The notes under the pieces: generated by a model | Seen by the model: the letters and a program-made list of their open reading frames with translations, nothing else | Told to the model about the DNA's origin: nothing | Databases searched by the model: none | Assembly (NCBI GenBank): GCA_963576475.1 | Contig: OY754980.1 | Span: 34,339,431 to 34,403,430 of the forward strand | Direction of reading: 5' to 3' | Length of the DNA stretch: 64,000 nt | Source: Molanna angustata | Lineage: Eukaryota > Arthropoda > Insecta > Trichoptera > Molannidae | Shown here: in pieces, positions 1 to 10,943 of the stretch | Position numbering within the stretch: the first letter of the stretch is position 1 | How the letters are laid out: each line of letters starts with the position of its first letter | Program-made: the position numbers and the translations under genes

Positions 1-1140
1 ATTGAAAAATAGGTAGGTACGTTGGCAGCAGTCCCCCACTCAATTCTATTAGTCCAACTAATAATTAGTTTTTAGTTATATAAGGCAATTATAAGTACCT
101 AATGTTATTAACATTACTTATAATTGCCTTCATCTTCTTGAACACCGTTCATAAAAATAATTATTTTTCTTTAACGCCCCATACTCCGTCTTCACTTTAT
201 AAAATAATAAAATTGTTTAGCTATGCAAATGACGCATTTAATTTGTACTCGTCGTTTTGCATTATGTGGTCGAAATATTTCAACATTCAGTTTCTACATT
301 AATCCATTGTGTGAAGTACAGTTTCATTACAAACTCATCTCTCTTAAGCATCCTTCAAAATACCTTTCCATATCTCGCTAACCACGATTCTGTTTCACAA
401 AGGATGTGTGAGTGACCATGTTTTTGTATCATATATACAAGAGGATAGGAAATATACCTACAGAAACAGGGCACTTACAGTTCTTTATTCAAATTCAAGT
501 GGTGGTTACAAAATACATACTTGTTTCATTAACTTACATGAAGGCATTTGTATAGTATCAACATTCAACAAATTATATTTCTATGATTTAATCTGAGATT
601 TTTCCACAAAATGTCTGAATATTTATTTTTTCCATATTTGAATTATAAATTAGCTATAAACCACTTGTTTTTTGAGTCACTTCGCGACATGTTTCGGAAG
701 CGCTGTCCTTCCATCGACCAGCGTGTCTAGCGTGTCTGAATTTATTTTTTAGTTTTAAAGAAATTATTTTATGTAGACAAACTAAATATAAAACATATGA
801 AAATTTAAAATAATAATAAACACTTCTTTTTACCCTGTAAATTTATTCCAATCAAGTGATAATTCCAGGCCAAAAAAGGAATCATGCTTAATTATTTTTT
901 CTCAAACATTTTCAGAACTAGCACAGAAGTTTGACGACTAAACAGAATAACGGTGATCGTCTTTGAAGTTGGGAGAAAGCCATATTAATATATATAGGTA
1001 TCTACTGTAAATACAAGTGAAAACTGTATTTGAAATGTGTTTTTTAATATATGTATCTTGCTTACTTGTTGTGATATACGCCAGGAGATTGATGAAGTTA
1101 ATTATCTGGCGACCAAGGTGCTAGTTCATTTTGCGTTATC
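1..1140. other. AT-rich non-coding stretch
   Basis: No gene or clear repeat is seen. Two short open frames near 102-302 and 408-596 have low-complexity, AT-driven composition and no recognisable motif, so I treat them as chance frames. Confidence 0.5.
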
Positions 1141-1141
1141 C

Positions 1142-2083
1142 AGGGTGTACCACGAGGAGGCGAGCTAGCTTTGCATTCCTAAGTACTTGGGAGTAACTCT
1201 TGATCGGTCACTTAATTTCAAGAGTCACTTAAATAAACTATCGGCTAAAATAAAAACCCGGAACAATATTATTCATAAGCTGGCTGGGACAACCTGGGGA
1301 TCTTCAGCAGAGACACTACGCACATCTGCACTAAGCCTTGTTCATTCTGCGGCGGAGTATGCGTCGGCTGTATGGCTCAACAGCCCCCACACGGGAATGA
1401 TCGATGTCCAACTAAATGACACTTTGCGCGTCATCTCAGGTGCGCTACGTTCCACACCGTTACACTTTCTGCCTATTCTGAGCCACATTGCACCCCATGA
1501 CTTGCGAAGACAGTCTGCAGTGGTCCGTGAATATGAAAAGCTTATCCGGAACTTGGAGTTGCCATTCCATCCCGATCTTGATTATCTCGAGTCTCACAGT
1601 AGGCATAAAAATCACGAAAACATCCACTGATTACGGCGAAGACCTTGCACGATAGCAATTTCTGTGTTGTCGAGACCTGGAGGTCTAGATGGGAGGCGGC
1701 ATCGGACCCAGTGTTCAGCCATCTACCTTGCATTACTAGCAAACCACCTGGTTTCAACAAACCCCGAAGAATCTGGACAGCACTTAACCGAGTGCGGACT
1801 GGACACGGCAGATGCGCCGACTTCTCCTTCAAGTGTGGATGGCGGGACTCTCCTGAGTGTGACTGCGGTGCAGAGAGGCAGACTGTGAGCCATGTGGTGT
1901 CTGAGTGTGCTTTAAGAGCCTTTGGGGGGGGACCCCTCGGAATTTATGGTCCTGAGTGAAGCAGCGGCCAATTATTTAGAAAACTTAGATTTTATTTTTT
2001 AACTTTTGACGGGCACTACAGTGCGACATATTGTTGTGATATACTAACTTTGTGACCATAAGATAAATAAATAAATAAATAAT
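1142..2083 (+). pseudogene. Jockey-like non-LTR retrotransposon, 3' end of ORF2 (dead)
   Basis: This is the C-terminal end of an APE-class LINE reverse transcriptase plus its 3' UTR. The frame from 1181 reads KYLGVTLDRSLNF, the motif that follows the RT palm in Jockey-type elements. Further on come PPGFNKPRRIW, LNRVRTGHGRC and RDSPECDCGAERQTVSHVV, the usual C-terminal Cys/His region. The frame shifts between about 1600 and 1650, and again at a G-run near 1924-1931. After the second shift the reading continues as LSEAAANYLENLDFIF and stops at 2000-2002. A (TAAA)n-type tail at about 2064-2083 marks the 3' end. A stop at 1166-1168 and loss of the upstream RT and endonuclease show 5' truncation. 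The element cannot encode a working enzyme. Clade assignment is from motif memory only. Confidence 0.85.
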
Positions 2084-2860
2084 ATATATGTATGACTGGC
2101 TTCATTGATATTTTAGTATAGCCAGCCCTAAATTAATAAATATAAGTATACCTAGTTTTATAATATTTAATTAAAATTAATATCGTATGTTTTACTTAAT
2201 ATCTTCGAGTTCATAAGTGCGGAATGTACAATGAACATTTTTACAAAGCCTTTATAGATCATTAACTTTATTAAAAAATATGATTTAGAGATATATTTTA
2301 AAATGCAAAGTGTAGGTATGTAATATGTTATTAAATTGTTGAAATATTCTACGATTGTAGGAGAAAAATAAATATTCTGTGATATGAATCTATGTAAGAA
2401 GCAAAGAAATAAAAATAAAAGAAAAAGTAGATAAGGATTTGAGCTCTTGGAGTAATATTCCCAGCAACAACTGCAACTAATGCTCACATTTATCATATCT
2501 CAGAAAAGAATGAGCAAAATAACATTTTGTATTTTTTTGGTATTACCTCTATAGTTCATAATATATAATATTTATGTGTAGGTACCCAACACAATATAAA
2601 TGATTTGAACAAACAATTTGATGTATGAAGGTCAATAGCAGTGCAATCAATCCAATGGATACGGGTTCATATCCTGCTTTGACTTATTATATTTATTATA
2701 AACTAGCTTTTATGTCCCGCCGTTGGCCAAGAATGTAAAATTGTGAAAGAAAAAGCAATCGTTTTTATAATATTGTCACCCAATTATTTTTCAATATCAG
2801 ACTACCTATGAAAAGTGGTTTGAAATTTGATTGAGTTTAAGTAGGTATTGTAAAATGTTC
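2084..2860. other. AT-rich non-coding stretch with a possible SINE scrap
   Basis: No coding sequence is supported; the minus-strand frame at 2167-2496 is AT-driven. Around 2636-2690 the text GGGTTCATATCCTGC resembles a Pol III B box and may be a decayed tRNA-derived SINE head, but no convincing A box is visible. Confidence 0.35.
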
Positions 2861-3460
2861 AAGTGATGGCCACAACCCATTCTTTTTTATATATTGCTAT
2901 AAAGTGTGAATGAAGTATAATATTTATACAATTTCTGCTCGCATGGACTATGCGTAATGGTTTTAAATATGACTGTTTATCAACGTTGTAAAGAGATTGG
3001 TTTGGCCACAACCCCCATTTTTAAATATTATCATCGAAAACAAATTGTAATGTGTACCTATTGAAAATTTAGTAATATTGGATGTTGGGATGTGGTTAAA
3101 ATTTGATTAAACAAACGTAGGTACTGAAAAGATCTAGTATTGGTCACATCCCATTCGTTTTTATATTTTTTCATCAAGTGTGCATTATATTTTTGCTCAA
3201 TTTGACTGAAAGTCTTCATTAACGAAGAAGAAGAAGACTTGAACTATAGTAAATAGTTTTTAATTTGAATATAAATGTTGTGAAGAGTTCAGTAATGGCC
3301 ACAACCCCCATTCTTTAAATATTAGGTGTTAATGATATAAATGGTTTAAATTTAATTAAACAAAAGTATTGAAAAGATTCTAGTGCAGGTTATATCGTAA
3401 CATCCCATATCCCATTCATTTCATATGTATTTTCATCAAGTGTGCATATCGTTAATAATA
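2861..3460 (+). repeat. Degenerate tandem repeat (about 105-155 bp) carrying a Helitron-like tail motif
   Basis: The phrase GGCCACAACCC or a close variant recurs at about 2878, 3004, 3142, 3297 and 3400, each followed by CATT and T/A-rich DNA, often with TTTTCATCAAGTGTGCAT. The same phrase ends the giant element at 34.5 kb and appears inverted at 9.46 and 51.96 kb. The copies are diverged and unequally spaced, so the array is old. I infer a satellite that amplified the terminal segment of that element family. Confidence 0.6.
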
Positions 3461-3469
3461 TTTCTGCAC

Positions 3470-3957
3470 AATAGACTATTAGACTTAAAACTAACCCAAA
3501 AGACTAAATAAAAAAGAGAAAAATAAGTATAAGACTATAAGAAATAGTTTGTATAAAAAACTATTCCAATGGTCTACATAAAATAAGTAAAAATACATAT
3601 ACCTAATAGAAGAATTAGACTATTGGAAATAGATTGTATAAAAGCTCACCCAAAGGTCTACAAAAAAGAAGAAGAAGAATATTTAGACTATTGGAAATAG
3701 TTTGTATAAATACTGACCAAAAGGTCTACATAAAAGAAAATGAATAAGACTATTGGAAATAGTTTGTATTAAAACTCTCCCAAAAGTCTACGTACTTAAA
3801 TGAAGAAGAATAATAATTAGACTAAAGGAAATAATTTTTATAAAAAAATGACCCAAATGTATACATAAAAGAAGAAGAAGATGAATTAGACAATAGGAAA
3901 TAGTTTGTATAAAAACTGCCCTAAAGGTCTACATAAAATTAAGAAGAAAAAGAATTA
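3470..3957 (+). repeat. Degenerate 65-83-bp tandem repeat with GAA-rich tails
   Basis: At least six units contain AGACTATTGGAAATAGTTTG, then a CCCAAAGGTCTACATAAA segment and a run of GAAGAAGAA. Unit starts fall near 3531, 3614, 3683, 3747, 3821 and 3887. No frame is maintained. The GAA runs resemble the 3' microsatellite tails of LINE fragments elsewhere in the window. Confidence 0.65.
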
Positions 3958-4139
3958 GACTCCAGGACCCGCCGCTTCAGGCCCTTCAGTACCTCCCGTC
4001 CCTTTAATCCCTCATTACGTCCCTTCCCATCAGGCCCTTCAGTACCTTCCGTCCCTTCAGGCAGTTTTATACCTCCCGTCCCTTCAGGCCCTTTAGTGCC
4101 TCCCTTCCCTTCATTACATCCCGTCCCATCAGTCGGTTA
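3958..4139 (+). repeat. Pyrimidine-rich minisatellite
   Basis: A short GC-richer block is built of CCCTTCAGGCCC, CAGTACCTCCCGTCCC and similar words repeated imperfectly. It is strikingly C/T-rich on the plus strand and contrasts with the AT-rich flanks. No coding potential is evident. Confidence 0.6.
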
Positions 4140-4795
4140 AGAAAAGTTTAAATCCAGAAACCATCCTGGAAGAACCGCGAAGAGATGAAATAACCTTCTT
4201 TTCCCAGGATGCTCTACTTAATAGGTAAAATGACTAAATACACGAAGAAGAAGAAAAAAGTTTAAACCCAGATACCTGCGAAGAGATGGAAGGACAGTTG
4301 GACCTTCTTCTCCCAGGATTCTCCAACTTCATAGGTAAAATGACCAAAAATACACGATGAAGAAGAAGAAGAAGAAGAAGAAATAAGTTTAAATCCAGAT
4401 ACCTGCGAAGAGATGGAAGGAAAATTGGACATTCTTCTCCCAGGTTAGTCCACCTTCAAAGGTAAAATGACCAAATAGACGATGAAGAAGAAGAAGAAAA
4501 AAGTTTAAATCCAGAAACCTGCGAAGAGATGGAAGGAAAATTGGACCTTCATCTCCCAGGATAGTTCATCTTCATAGGTAAGATGACCAAGTACACGTTG
4601 AAGAAAAAGAAGAAAAAATTTTATATGCAGAACCCGTCCTGGAAGACCTGTGAAGAGATGGAGGGACAGTCGGACCTTCTTTTCCCAGGATACTCCCCCT
4701 TCATAGGTAAAACGACCAAATACACGAAGAAGAAGAAGAATAAGAAAAAAGTTTAAATCCAAAAACCATCCTGGGCATACGCTCGACAATTCACC
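4140..4795 (+). repeat. Tandem array of LINE 3' ends (five units plus a partial sixth)
   Basis: Units of about 113-132 bp start near 4144, 4257, 4383, 4499, 4615 and 4747 with AAGTTTAAATCCAGAAACC. Each then carries a relic of a LINE C-terminus: at 4630 the plus strand reads PGRPVKRWRDSRTFFSQD followed by PPS and a stop. Each unit ends in (GAAGAA)n. The same C-terminal signature, RPPGRPSKRW, is found as a single insertion at 6.4-6.7 kb. The array therefore looks like repeated LINE tails, made either by tandem amplification of one insertion or by serial insertion into the GAA tail. The sixth unit breaks off after its first 40 bases. Confidence 0.75.
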
Positions 4796-6432
4796 AAAGT
4801 TTCATTATAATCGGACAAACGGTTGATAAATAAATAAATAAAATAATTTTCCTATAGGAAATCAGTATAGGTATATTATTGTTGATTTGTAAGTAAATAG
4901 TATTAGGTAGGTACCTACCTACAACAACCTTCTAAATAAATTCGATTCCTAACAAATTTTATTTGAATATCACATTCTTTCTGTAGCCATGGAAACGATT
5001 CGAACACGTAAGTAATATCGAATGGTTCGGATACATTTTTTGAATATGTAGGTACCTACATTGGTTTGCTCGATGCCATAAAAATGAAAATTGTCAGAAA
5101 AATCAAATATTATTTACAAATTATGCAATTTTATTATGCCTATATCTTTACTAATAAATAACACATTTTTACAATATATGTCTTAAAACTTGCCGTAATG
5201 TCTTGTGTTTCATTTTATTATTTCATAATTACATTTATTTCAAAGGTTTATTATTTTCAAGAACATATTCATTCGGTGGGAAAATGAAATATTGTATGAA
5301 AAGATATTAAAATGGCGGCGTTTATGTACAAAAGGCTTACTTTAAAAATAAGTTAAACATTATAATTATACCAAATATTCACCATGTTTTTCACTTAAAC
5401 GCTAAGTTATACTTCAAAATATATTTTTTTTGTGTAAATACCTACTTCTAACTTTTAAACTAACAGATATTTGCGTGCAAAATGTACACTTTTTTGACAG
5501 ATATGACTTGGAAAATTTTGTATGAAAAAAATAATTATTTAAATATTTTTAAAATTCAGCATTTTTATCGCATTCTTTTTAGCGTAACACTGCATCAGGT
5601 ATACTGGTACACGTTCGCACTTAAATTAGATTTTTAGATGCTCTTGGTTTTTCAGAAGGCGTGAGACAAACACACACACACACACATACACACACACATA
5701 CACTAACATTTTGATTGCTTTATTACTTTAGATAAAAACACTGCAATAAAAACTCGTTTTCTAGAAAAAGTGTCATTCTTAACAACACACTATGAATTCA
5801 TTATACAATTTTATTCATATTTACACACTAGAAAATTCAACTTATAGGATAACGTATCACTAAATATATTAACTTTTAAAAAGTTCTTTCTTCAATATTT
5901 TCAAAGAAGTAGGTACCTACCTATTTTTATCAAAGCTTTATTGCTTTCGTTTAAATTCCATTTCGTGTTATCGTTATAAACTAACGATGACCACGTTGAA
6001 ATAGTCTTCCAATGACAGTTTTATCTAAAACGAACTCTTCCTTCACCCTGTGCAAGTGGCGAGTTTATTACCAAACAGAAATTTCTTTAACGAAAGAGTG
6101 TTTCCGCTAGTCCAAGTGTGCGTGAGAAATTAATTATTAAAATAATTTTATCATCTGATGGAAATTAAACCCAGAATGCCGCCGGCACCAAAAGCCAAAC
6201 TCTTTACCATTGTGGGCGGTCGCCTTTTTGTATTTGTGTGAATTACTTTGTTGTGTATATTACATATAAGTTGTCTCCTCCTATCATTCCTAGTGCTTTA
6301 AATTTAATCAGCTGTCTTACTTGAGTGTTTTTTATGCACTAGTAAATAAATTTTACGTTATTTATAAAATCAATATTAATTATCCTATTGAATTACATGG
6401 AGTTTTCACTGTTCTACTAATAAAGCATTGCA
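4796..6432. other. AT-rich non-coding stretch
   Basis: No gene is supported. A short frame at 6159-6242 encodes about 27 residues starting MEIKPRMPPAPK; it is too short to interpret. A CA-rich microsatellite lies at 5669-5702. Confidence 0.45.
5669..5702 (+). repeat. (CA)n microsatellite
   Basis: Imperfect CA repeats are interrupted by CATACA. Confidence 0.85.
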
Positions 6433-6662
6433 CATTGTCTTCTTCTTCCGCTTTAGTTAGGACTGTATCCTGTTATCCTCGGAGTCTGCTCTTGTGAGCT
6501 GGACGTCCATCTATCCCTCCATCGCTTGGATGGTCTTCCAGGGGGTCTGCTATTTGTTATTTCCTCATCCGCTGCTATCCCCACCACTCGATCTGGACCT
6601 GCTCTACCCACATCATCTCTCCAGAATCGTCTTCGTGCTCTTCCCCATTACACATTGTCTGT
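6433..6662 (-). pseudogene. LINE ORF2 C-terminal fragment
   Basis: Read on the minus strand, the sequence gives AGPDRVVGIAADEEITNS and then RPPGRPSKRWRDRWTSSS, QEQ and, shortly after, a stop. It ends in a GAAGAAGA tail at 6438. GRPxKRWxDxW is the conserved C-terminal signature of many insect LINE ORF2 proteins. Only the last 60 or so codons remain, so this is a 5'-truncated dead insertion. It is of the same class as the 54.7 kb fragment and the 4.1-4.8 kb array. Confidence 0.8.
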
Positions 6663-7076
6663 TTAATATATTGTGTAGACTGTATAACTCTCTATCAACC
6701 AATAAAATAAATTTAATAACTACATAAAGGATGAAGAGATTTGTTATGTTTTTACATTTAAATCTTCCTTGTCACGAATCACGAATTATCAACAATAAGG
6801 AAATACAAATCCTCTCATAAAGGTGGAATAAACATTTAAATGAAAAATTCTCACCACCTGCCGCTTTGTGAATTTGAGAAGTTAATTTTCTGAAAAAAAA
6901 ACAAACAAAGGTACCCCATAATACAAATAGCTAACAAATAAAATTGTAATGGTGTCAGGAGAAAATAATGATAGTCACATTTTTTCTGTTTTGAGTTAAG
7001 TATGCTAATATCTATACTTTAAATGTGCATTAGCAAACTGTTTGAAAACGAAGAGAATTCCAAGTTAATGTTGATA
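6663..7076. other. AT-rich non-coding stretch
   Basis: I see nothing beyond short A/T runs. Confidence 0.4.
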
Positions 7077-7268
7077 TGACTTGTTGCATGTAACACATGA
7101 GATCCAACTGTCGATATAGATCGTATGTATAGTTGAAGAATAAGAATCAAACTATAAACCCATAAATCCAAATTATTGAAAATTTTAACACATGTTGGTA
7201 TGTATGTCAAGATAGGATAGTATGGAGGTCAGTCCTTTTTTCTTACCCAGAATATGAAAACAGCATTA
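7077..7268 (-). mobile_element. Truncated non-autonomous Helitron (terminal piece)
   Basis: This matches the low-coordinate end of the copies at 7875, 42548 and 60873, including GTTGCATGTAACACATGAG, ATCCAACTGTCGATA and AGGATAGTATGGAGGTCAG. It is about 190 bp long, its outermost bases have decayed (TTG instead of TAG), and it lacks the other end. On the minus strand this is the Helitron 3' end. Confidence 0.75.
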
Positions 7269-7874
7269 TTTATGTGAGAAAATAATTTAAATAAATTTCT
7301 CCTCTGCTGGGGATCAAAGGTGGGCTGATTAAAATACAATAACACTTGTTATTCTTATATAGTAGAATTTTTATTTTTGTAAGCTCCGTATTATTAGTAG
7401 TTATATAAATAAGTATGTAAATAAAAAAAATCAAATGAATTTTGATAATCAGATTGAAATAAATTTCATAAACAAGTAAGGTAACTACCTACCTATATAA
7501 TATGTAGGTAAGTAAAAATGTCAATAAATGTTCAGTTTCCTCCGCAAACAAGAACCAACACAAAGTTTTCAAACAAAATTATTATAACGTGGGTATCTTC
7601 CTTCTACTGAAGGTAAACATTATTGTTGTTGTCAATCAATTTTTACTTGAAAAATAAATTTATGTTTCTTTGCTGTACATACATAATATTTGGTGTTATG
7701 ATACACATTTGAGGCGGATATATACATCCGTTGCAAGTACTTGTGTCTTGTGAGGTCAGTAATCAGAGTTGAAAATTGACGACATTGACCCGGCACGTAT
7801 TCATTCGACCACCAACCAGATGGTATAAAAACCGATGCAATGCTCGACAACTCATCGTAGTATCCGACATATTA
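7269..7874. other. AT-rich non-coding stretch
   Basis: No gene is supported; minus-strand open frames here are low-complexity. Confidence 0.4.
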
Positions 7875-8903
7875 CTAGTTGCATGTAACACATGAGATCC
7901 AACTGTCGACAGCGATAGTATGTATAGTTGAAGAATAAGTACCAAACCCATAAATACAAATTATTTATTATTTTATGATATTTAGTTTTCTATACAACAC
8001 ATGTACCTAGGTAGTCAAGATAGGATAGTATGGAGGTCAGTCTTTTTTTCCTACCCGGAATATGAAAACAGCATGATGGTATATGTATGTATATTGTATG
8101 TTTAGAGATGAAGTATCAAACTATTAAGTCTTCTTTGATATTGTGTATAGGTGACTACCATACAAATTGTATGAAGCGATGTCGTCACTAAATTCAATTT
8201 TTATAAAAATTTGAGATGTACTGCTACAATGTTAATATTTTTTATATAAAATTAAATTATCTAGTTGGGGTATTTCGGCTTTTTTCGATATTTTAAAAAA
8301 AAATGGAAATATAGGCAGTTAAACTTATAAATTTATCATAAAAAAATACTTTTCTTAATAAAAAATGTTTGAGAAACCCTGGAATTTTTTTGAAGAAACT
8401 CGTTTGAGATTTTGTATTTGTCTATGTTTATAACAATTTTCAGCGTTCTAGCTTTTATGGTTTCTGAGATATAGGGAAAAATAAAATAAAAATTCATAAG
8501 TTGATAACCCCTGACTGAAACAAAAATTCAAAATTCCGAGAATTAAAGTTTTGTAGGCCTGTAACTGTTTATATATTCTGAAATTTTGGGCTCTGTAAAT
8601 TGAGCGGATCAAAAGTTATAAGGGGGACACACACACACACACACACACAGACACACACACACAGACACACACACACACACACACAGACACACAGACACAC
8701 GAAATGTTCTACTCCGAATTCTGAGTAAATCCGTGTATGGAACATATATGCTGCGAAGCCTCTAAGTTGGTGTTTTTTGACTTCAAAGTTGGAAAAGCCG
8801 TGAAAAAAGTAGACCTCTCCATACAATTCTCGCGTATTCTGGCTTGATACATTGTCGATATGTTAAGAGAACAAAGTTCTCCTGAACAAATCGACAGTTG
8901 GAT
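7875..8903 (-). mobile_element. Non-autonomous Helitron, full-length copy
   Basis: Read on the minus strand, the element starts TCCAACTGTCGA (5'-TC) next to a host A. It ends with ATCGACAGTTGGAT, then a tail holding the hairpin CATGT-GTT-ACATG and the terminus CAACTAG, followed by host T. TC start, hairpin, CTRR end and A/T target are the hallmarks of canonical Helitrons. The 14-bp subterminal inverted pair also fits Helitron-related families. No Rep/helicase ORF is present, so it would need enzyme supplied in trans. A CA-rich microsatellite sits inside. Copies at 42.5 and 60.9 kb have the same ends. Confidence 0.8.
8628..8702 (+). repeat. (CA)n/(CAGA) microsatellite inside the Helitron
   Basis: About 75 bp of CA repeats are broken by CAGACA steps. 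The other two long Helitron copies carry shorter CA tracts at the homologous place (44.59 and 61.67 kb), so the tract is part of the element and differs in length between copies. Confidence 0.85.
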
Positions 8904-9458
8904 TATACCGTGAAGAATTATCATTCTTAGTTTATCAATTTCCAATCGTGTATTTTTCTTTATTTATTAATGTATTTATATTTTGTGAGATACATATATG
9001 AAATTGTGATTTTAAAGTATAAATATACCTACCTATGCAAGTTTAGTAATCAAACGTTTCTATTCTCTCTCTGTTCAATCCTACACTGCTTGTTTTTACT
9101 CACGTTAAAATTTCGATTTGTAAAAGGATGACACAGTCATCTAGTAATTACTAAATATACTGTCTTATTTTATTTGGAATTTAATAAGTTCTTTGATGAT
9201 AATCATTATCATTATGGTGATCCTAAGTACATAGTTAAATTTTTACATCAGAACTCGTCTACCAAACTGGTGACGAAATATATTGGTCACCGACTAAATA
9301 ATACTTATTTTGAATTGGTTCAAAAGACATTCATTAAAAACAATTTGAAAATTATGACGATGACATAATAATGCATACTTGTGATCGCGTAGAGGTCAAA
9401 ATTCGACCGTTATTCATTAAAATTTTAATTTCAAAAAGTCGTCAGACATCTACGATGA
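8904..9458. other. AT-rich non-coding stretch
   Basis: No gene is supported. The plus frame at 9174-9368 starts at a non-ATG codon and shows no domain signature. Confidence 0.4.
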
Positions 9459-9494
9459 CACGAGTGGGTTGTGGCTAACACAAGACTCTCCGCT
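9459..9494 (-). repeat. Isolated tail of the giant Helitron-like family
   Basis: The minus strand reads GCGGAGAGTCTTGTG, then TTAGCCACAACCCACTCG. It matches the end of the 34.5 kb element across both the subterminal repeat (GGAGAGT) and the tail (GCCACAACCCACTCG). The rest of the element is not evident beside it. Confidence 0.65.
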
Positions 9495-9918
9495 ACAAAG
9501 AAAATGCACACTTTTTCTTCTTGAAACGATGACAATCTCTAAATGCACTTTTAAAGATTGTGCTTTTGTTTTATTAAGAATTCTAACTTAATGAGAAAAT
9601 CTCGATTTTCCAGACCGTGAGATTTTTAAAGTTTAAACAGATGAAATAGTAGAGATAAAATGAACGGTTTTCTATGGAGAACTAAGTTAATGTACTTCAC
9701 ACATGGTATCAATATGAAGTTCATCGGCCTTATGTTTGGGCTGTACAGAGGACATAAATTTTCATATTTGTGTACGGCATACACACAAAAACATCACAAC
9801 GAAACTCAAAGTTTGCATTCTCTACATCAGCGGCACCATGGCGCCCGCGGAACGCGGAAATTTTCATATTGCTGGGTGCAATTAGTGTTTTAATTTATTA
9901 CGGTTTATTTAATTTATA
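9495..9918. other. Non-coding stretch with a CpG-rich patch
   Basis: Mostly AT-rich. At about 9828-9866 a GC-rich patch contains CAGCGGCACCATGGCGCC and CGCGGAACGCGG, unlike its surroundings. It might be the edge of an unrecognised repeat. The ATG frame at 9660-9893 has no recognisable domain. Confidence 0.35.
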
Positions 9919-10165
9919 ACGGTTAGATGGTATGGCCACATTTTGAGACGACCGACCGACAATTTGATAAATAAGGCCTTGGACATCGACACTCTAGCGA
10001 GAAGACCAGGCAGACTACCAACCACATGGCTGTCGAGCATCAAGAAGCATCTGCGAGAGAGGGAGCTGAATCCTGATCTGGAACAGGACAGGCGAGTTTG
10101 GCAAAATAAAATAAGGAGAGCCGACCCCAAGTAAATGGGATAAAGGCGAGGGCGAAGAAGAAGAG
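9919..10165 (+). pseudogene. LINE ORF2 C-terminal fragment ending RRADPK
   Basis: From 9925 the plus strand reads RWYGHILRRPTDN, later RPGRLPTTW and finally KIRRADPK with a stop at about 10132. WYGHILRR and GRPPTTW are widespread C-terminal signatures of RTE/endonuclease-RT type insect LINEs. A GAAGAAGAAGA tail follows near 10155. All upstream domains are missing, so this is a 5'-truncated insertion. Confidence 0.8.
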
Positions 10166-10572
10166 TTTAGATGTGAATTTTTATTTAATTTAATGTCGTT
10201 TTAACAAGTATTGATTTTAGCGTTCTCTTAATATTCAGCAAACTCGAGATTTGTAAGAATGTACCAATAATTTAAACAAAAATCAATCCATTATTAAATA
10301 TTTATACATTTAAAAATACAAAAGATTGAACAGTTTTTTTTTTTGTTTTTCGTGTAATATACCTGTAATATTCTTAGATTTATGTTTCATGTAGGTTATT
10401 GTTAAATAATTATTAAGTCGCTTTTTTACACTTATAGAAAAATCGGTTAAGAGTAAAAATTGGTTAAAATAGTGATAGTGATTTTATTACCACGTGACTC
10501 TTTCTAAATAACTATTTTAATACTTTTCCCCTAGAATCCATATTTCCTCTTGTTTGACCAAAGATATATAAA
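10166..10572. other. AT-rich non-coding stretch
   Basis: I see nothing beyond poly-T runs. Confidence 0.4.
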
Positions 10573-10863
10573 ATGAATCATCATTTTTTAAAAACTTTAT
10601 TCTTAATTTTTGTTTCATATGGAAATCAACGTTTAAATAGGATTTTATACAGAGATATTACGTCGTCTATCTCACTAAACATATTCAAGAAAAGGCTAAA
10701 GCAAAAATATTTATATCTTTACGTCGTAGCTTTACTTTTGTGGCACATTTTAATTTATTATTTAAAATGTGCTACGACGTATAAAGATATTATATCTGCG
10801 AGTACGGCAAAAAAGCTAAAATGTACAAAAAACAGTTTATTATGTACAGAATCGTGTGTTTAA
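10573..10863 (+). pseudogene. Small ORF with a LINE-like C-terminal phrase
   Basis: An ATG-started 96-codon frame contains SISLNIFKKRLKQKYL. That resembles the LPxxIRxxxSLNxFKKRLKxHL ending of many non-LTR reverse transcriptases. The rest is hydrophobic and AT-driven, and a 28-bp inverted repeat runs through its second half. I read it as a retroelement scrap rather than a gene. A genuine small membrane peptide cannot be excluded but has no support. Confidence 0.3.
10708..10792. repeat. Short imperfect inverted repeat
   Basis: The left arm holds ATATCTTTACGTCGTAGC and GCACATTTTA, and the right arm TAAAATGTGCTACGACGT then ATAAAGATAT. The left arm has an extra 12 bases between its two blocks. 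It could form a hairpin, or be a small foldback or a template-switch product. Confidence 0.65.
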
Positions 10864-10943
10864 ACATTTATTTCTACCAAATCTGCTTTAGATCAAATGT
10901 AATTCCAAAATAAATAAAGTGTAGATTCAGAAAATCATGTAAA

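Noticed and set aside
2167..2496. 109-codon minus-strand ORF with hydrophobic stretches
   Set aside because: AT-driven composition gives Phe/Leu/Ile-rich frames by chance; no homologous motif, start context or conservation.
4505..4789. 94-codon minus-strand ORF
   Set aside because: It is antisense to the LINE-tail array, where plus-strand KRW/SQD relics show the true sense.
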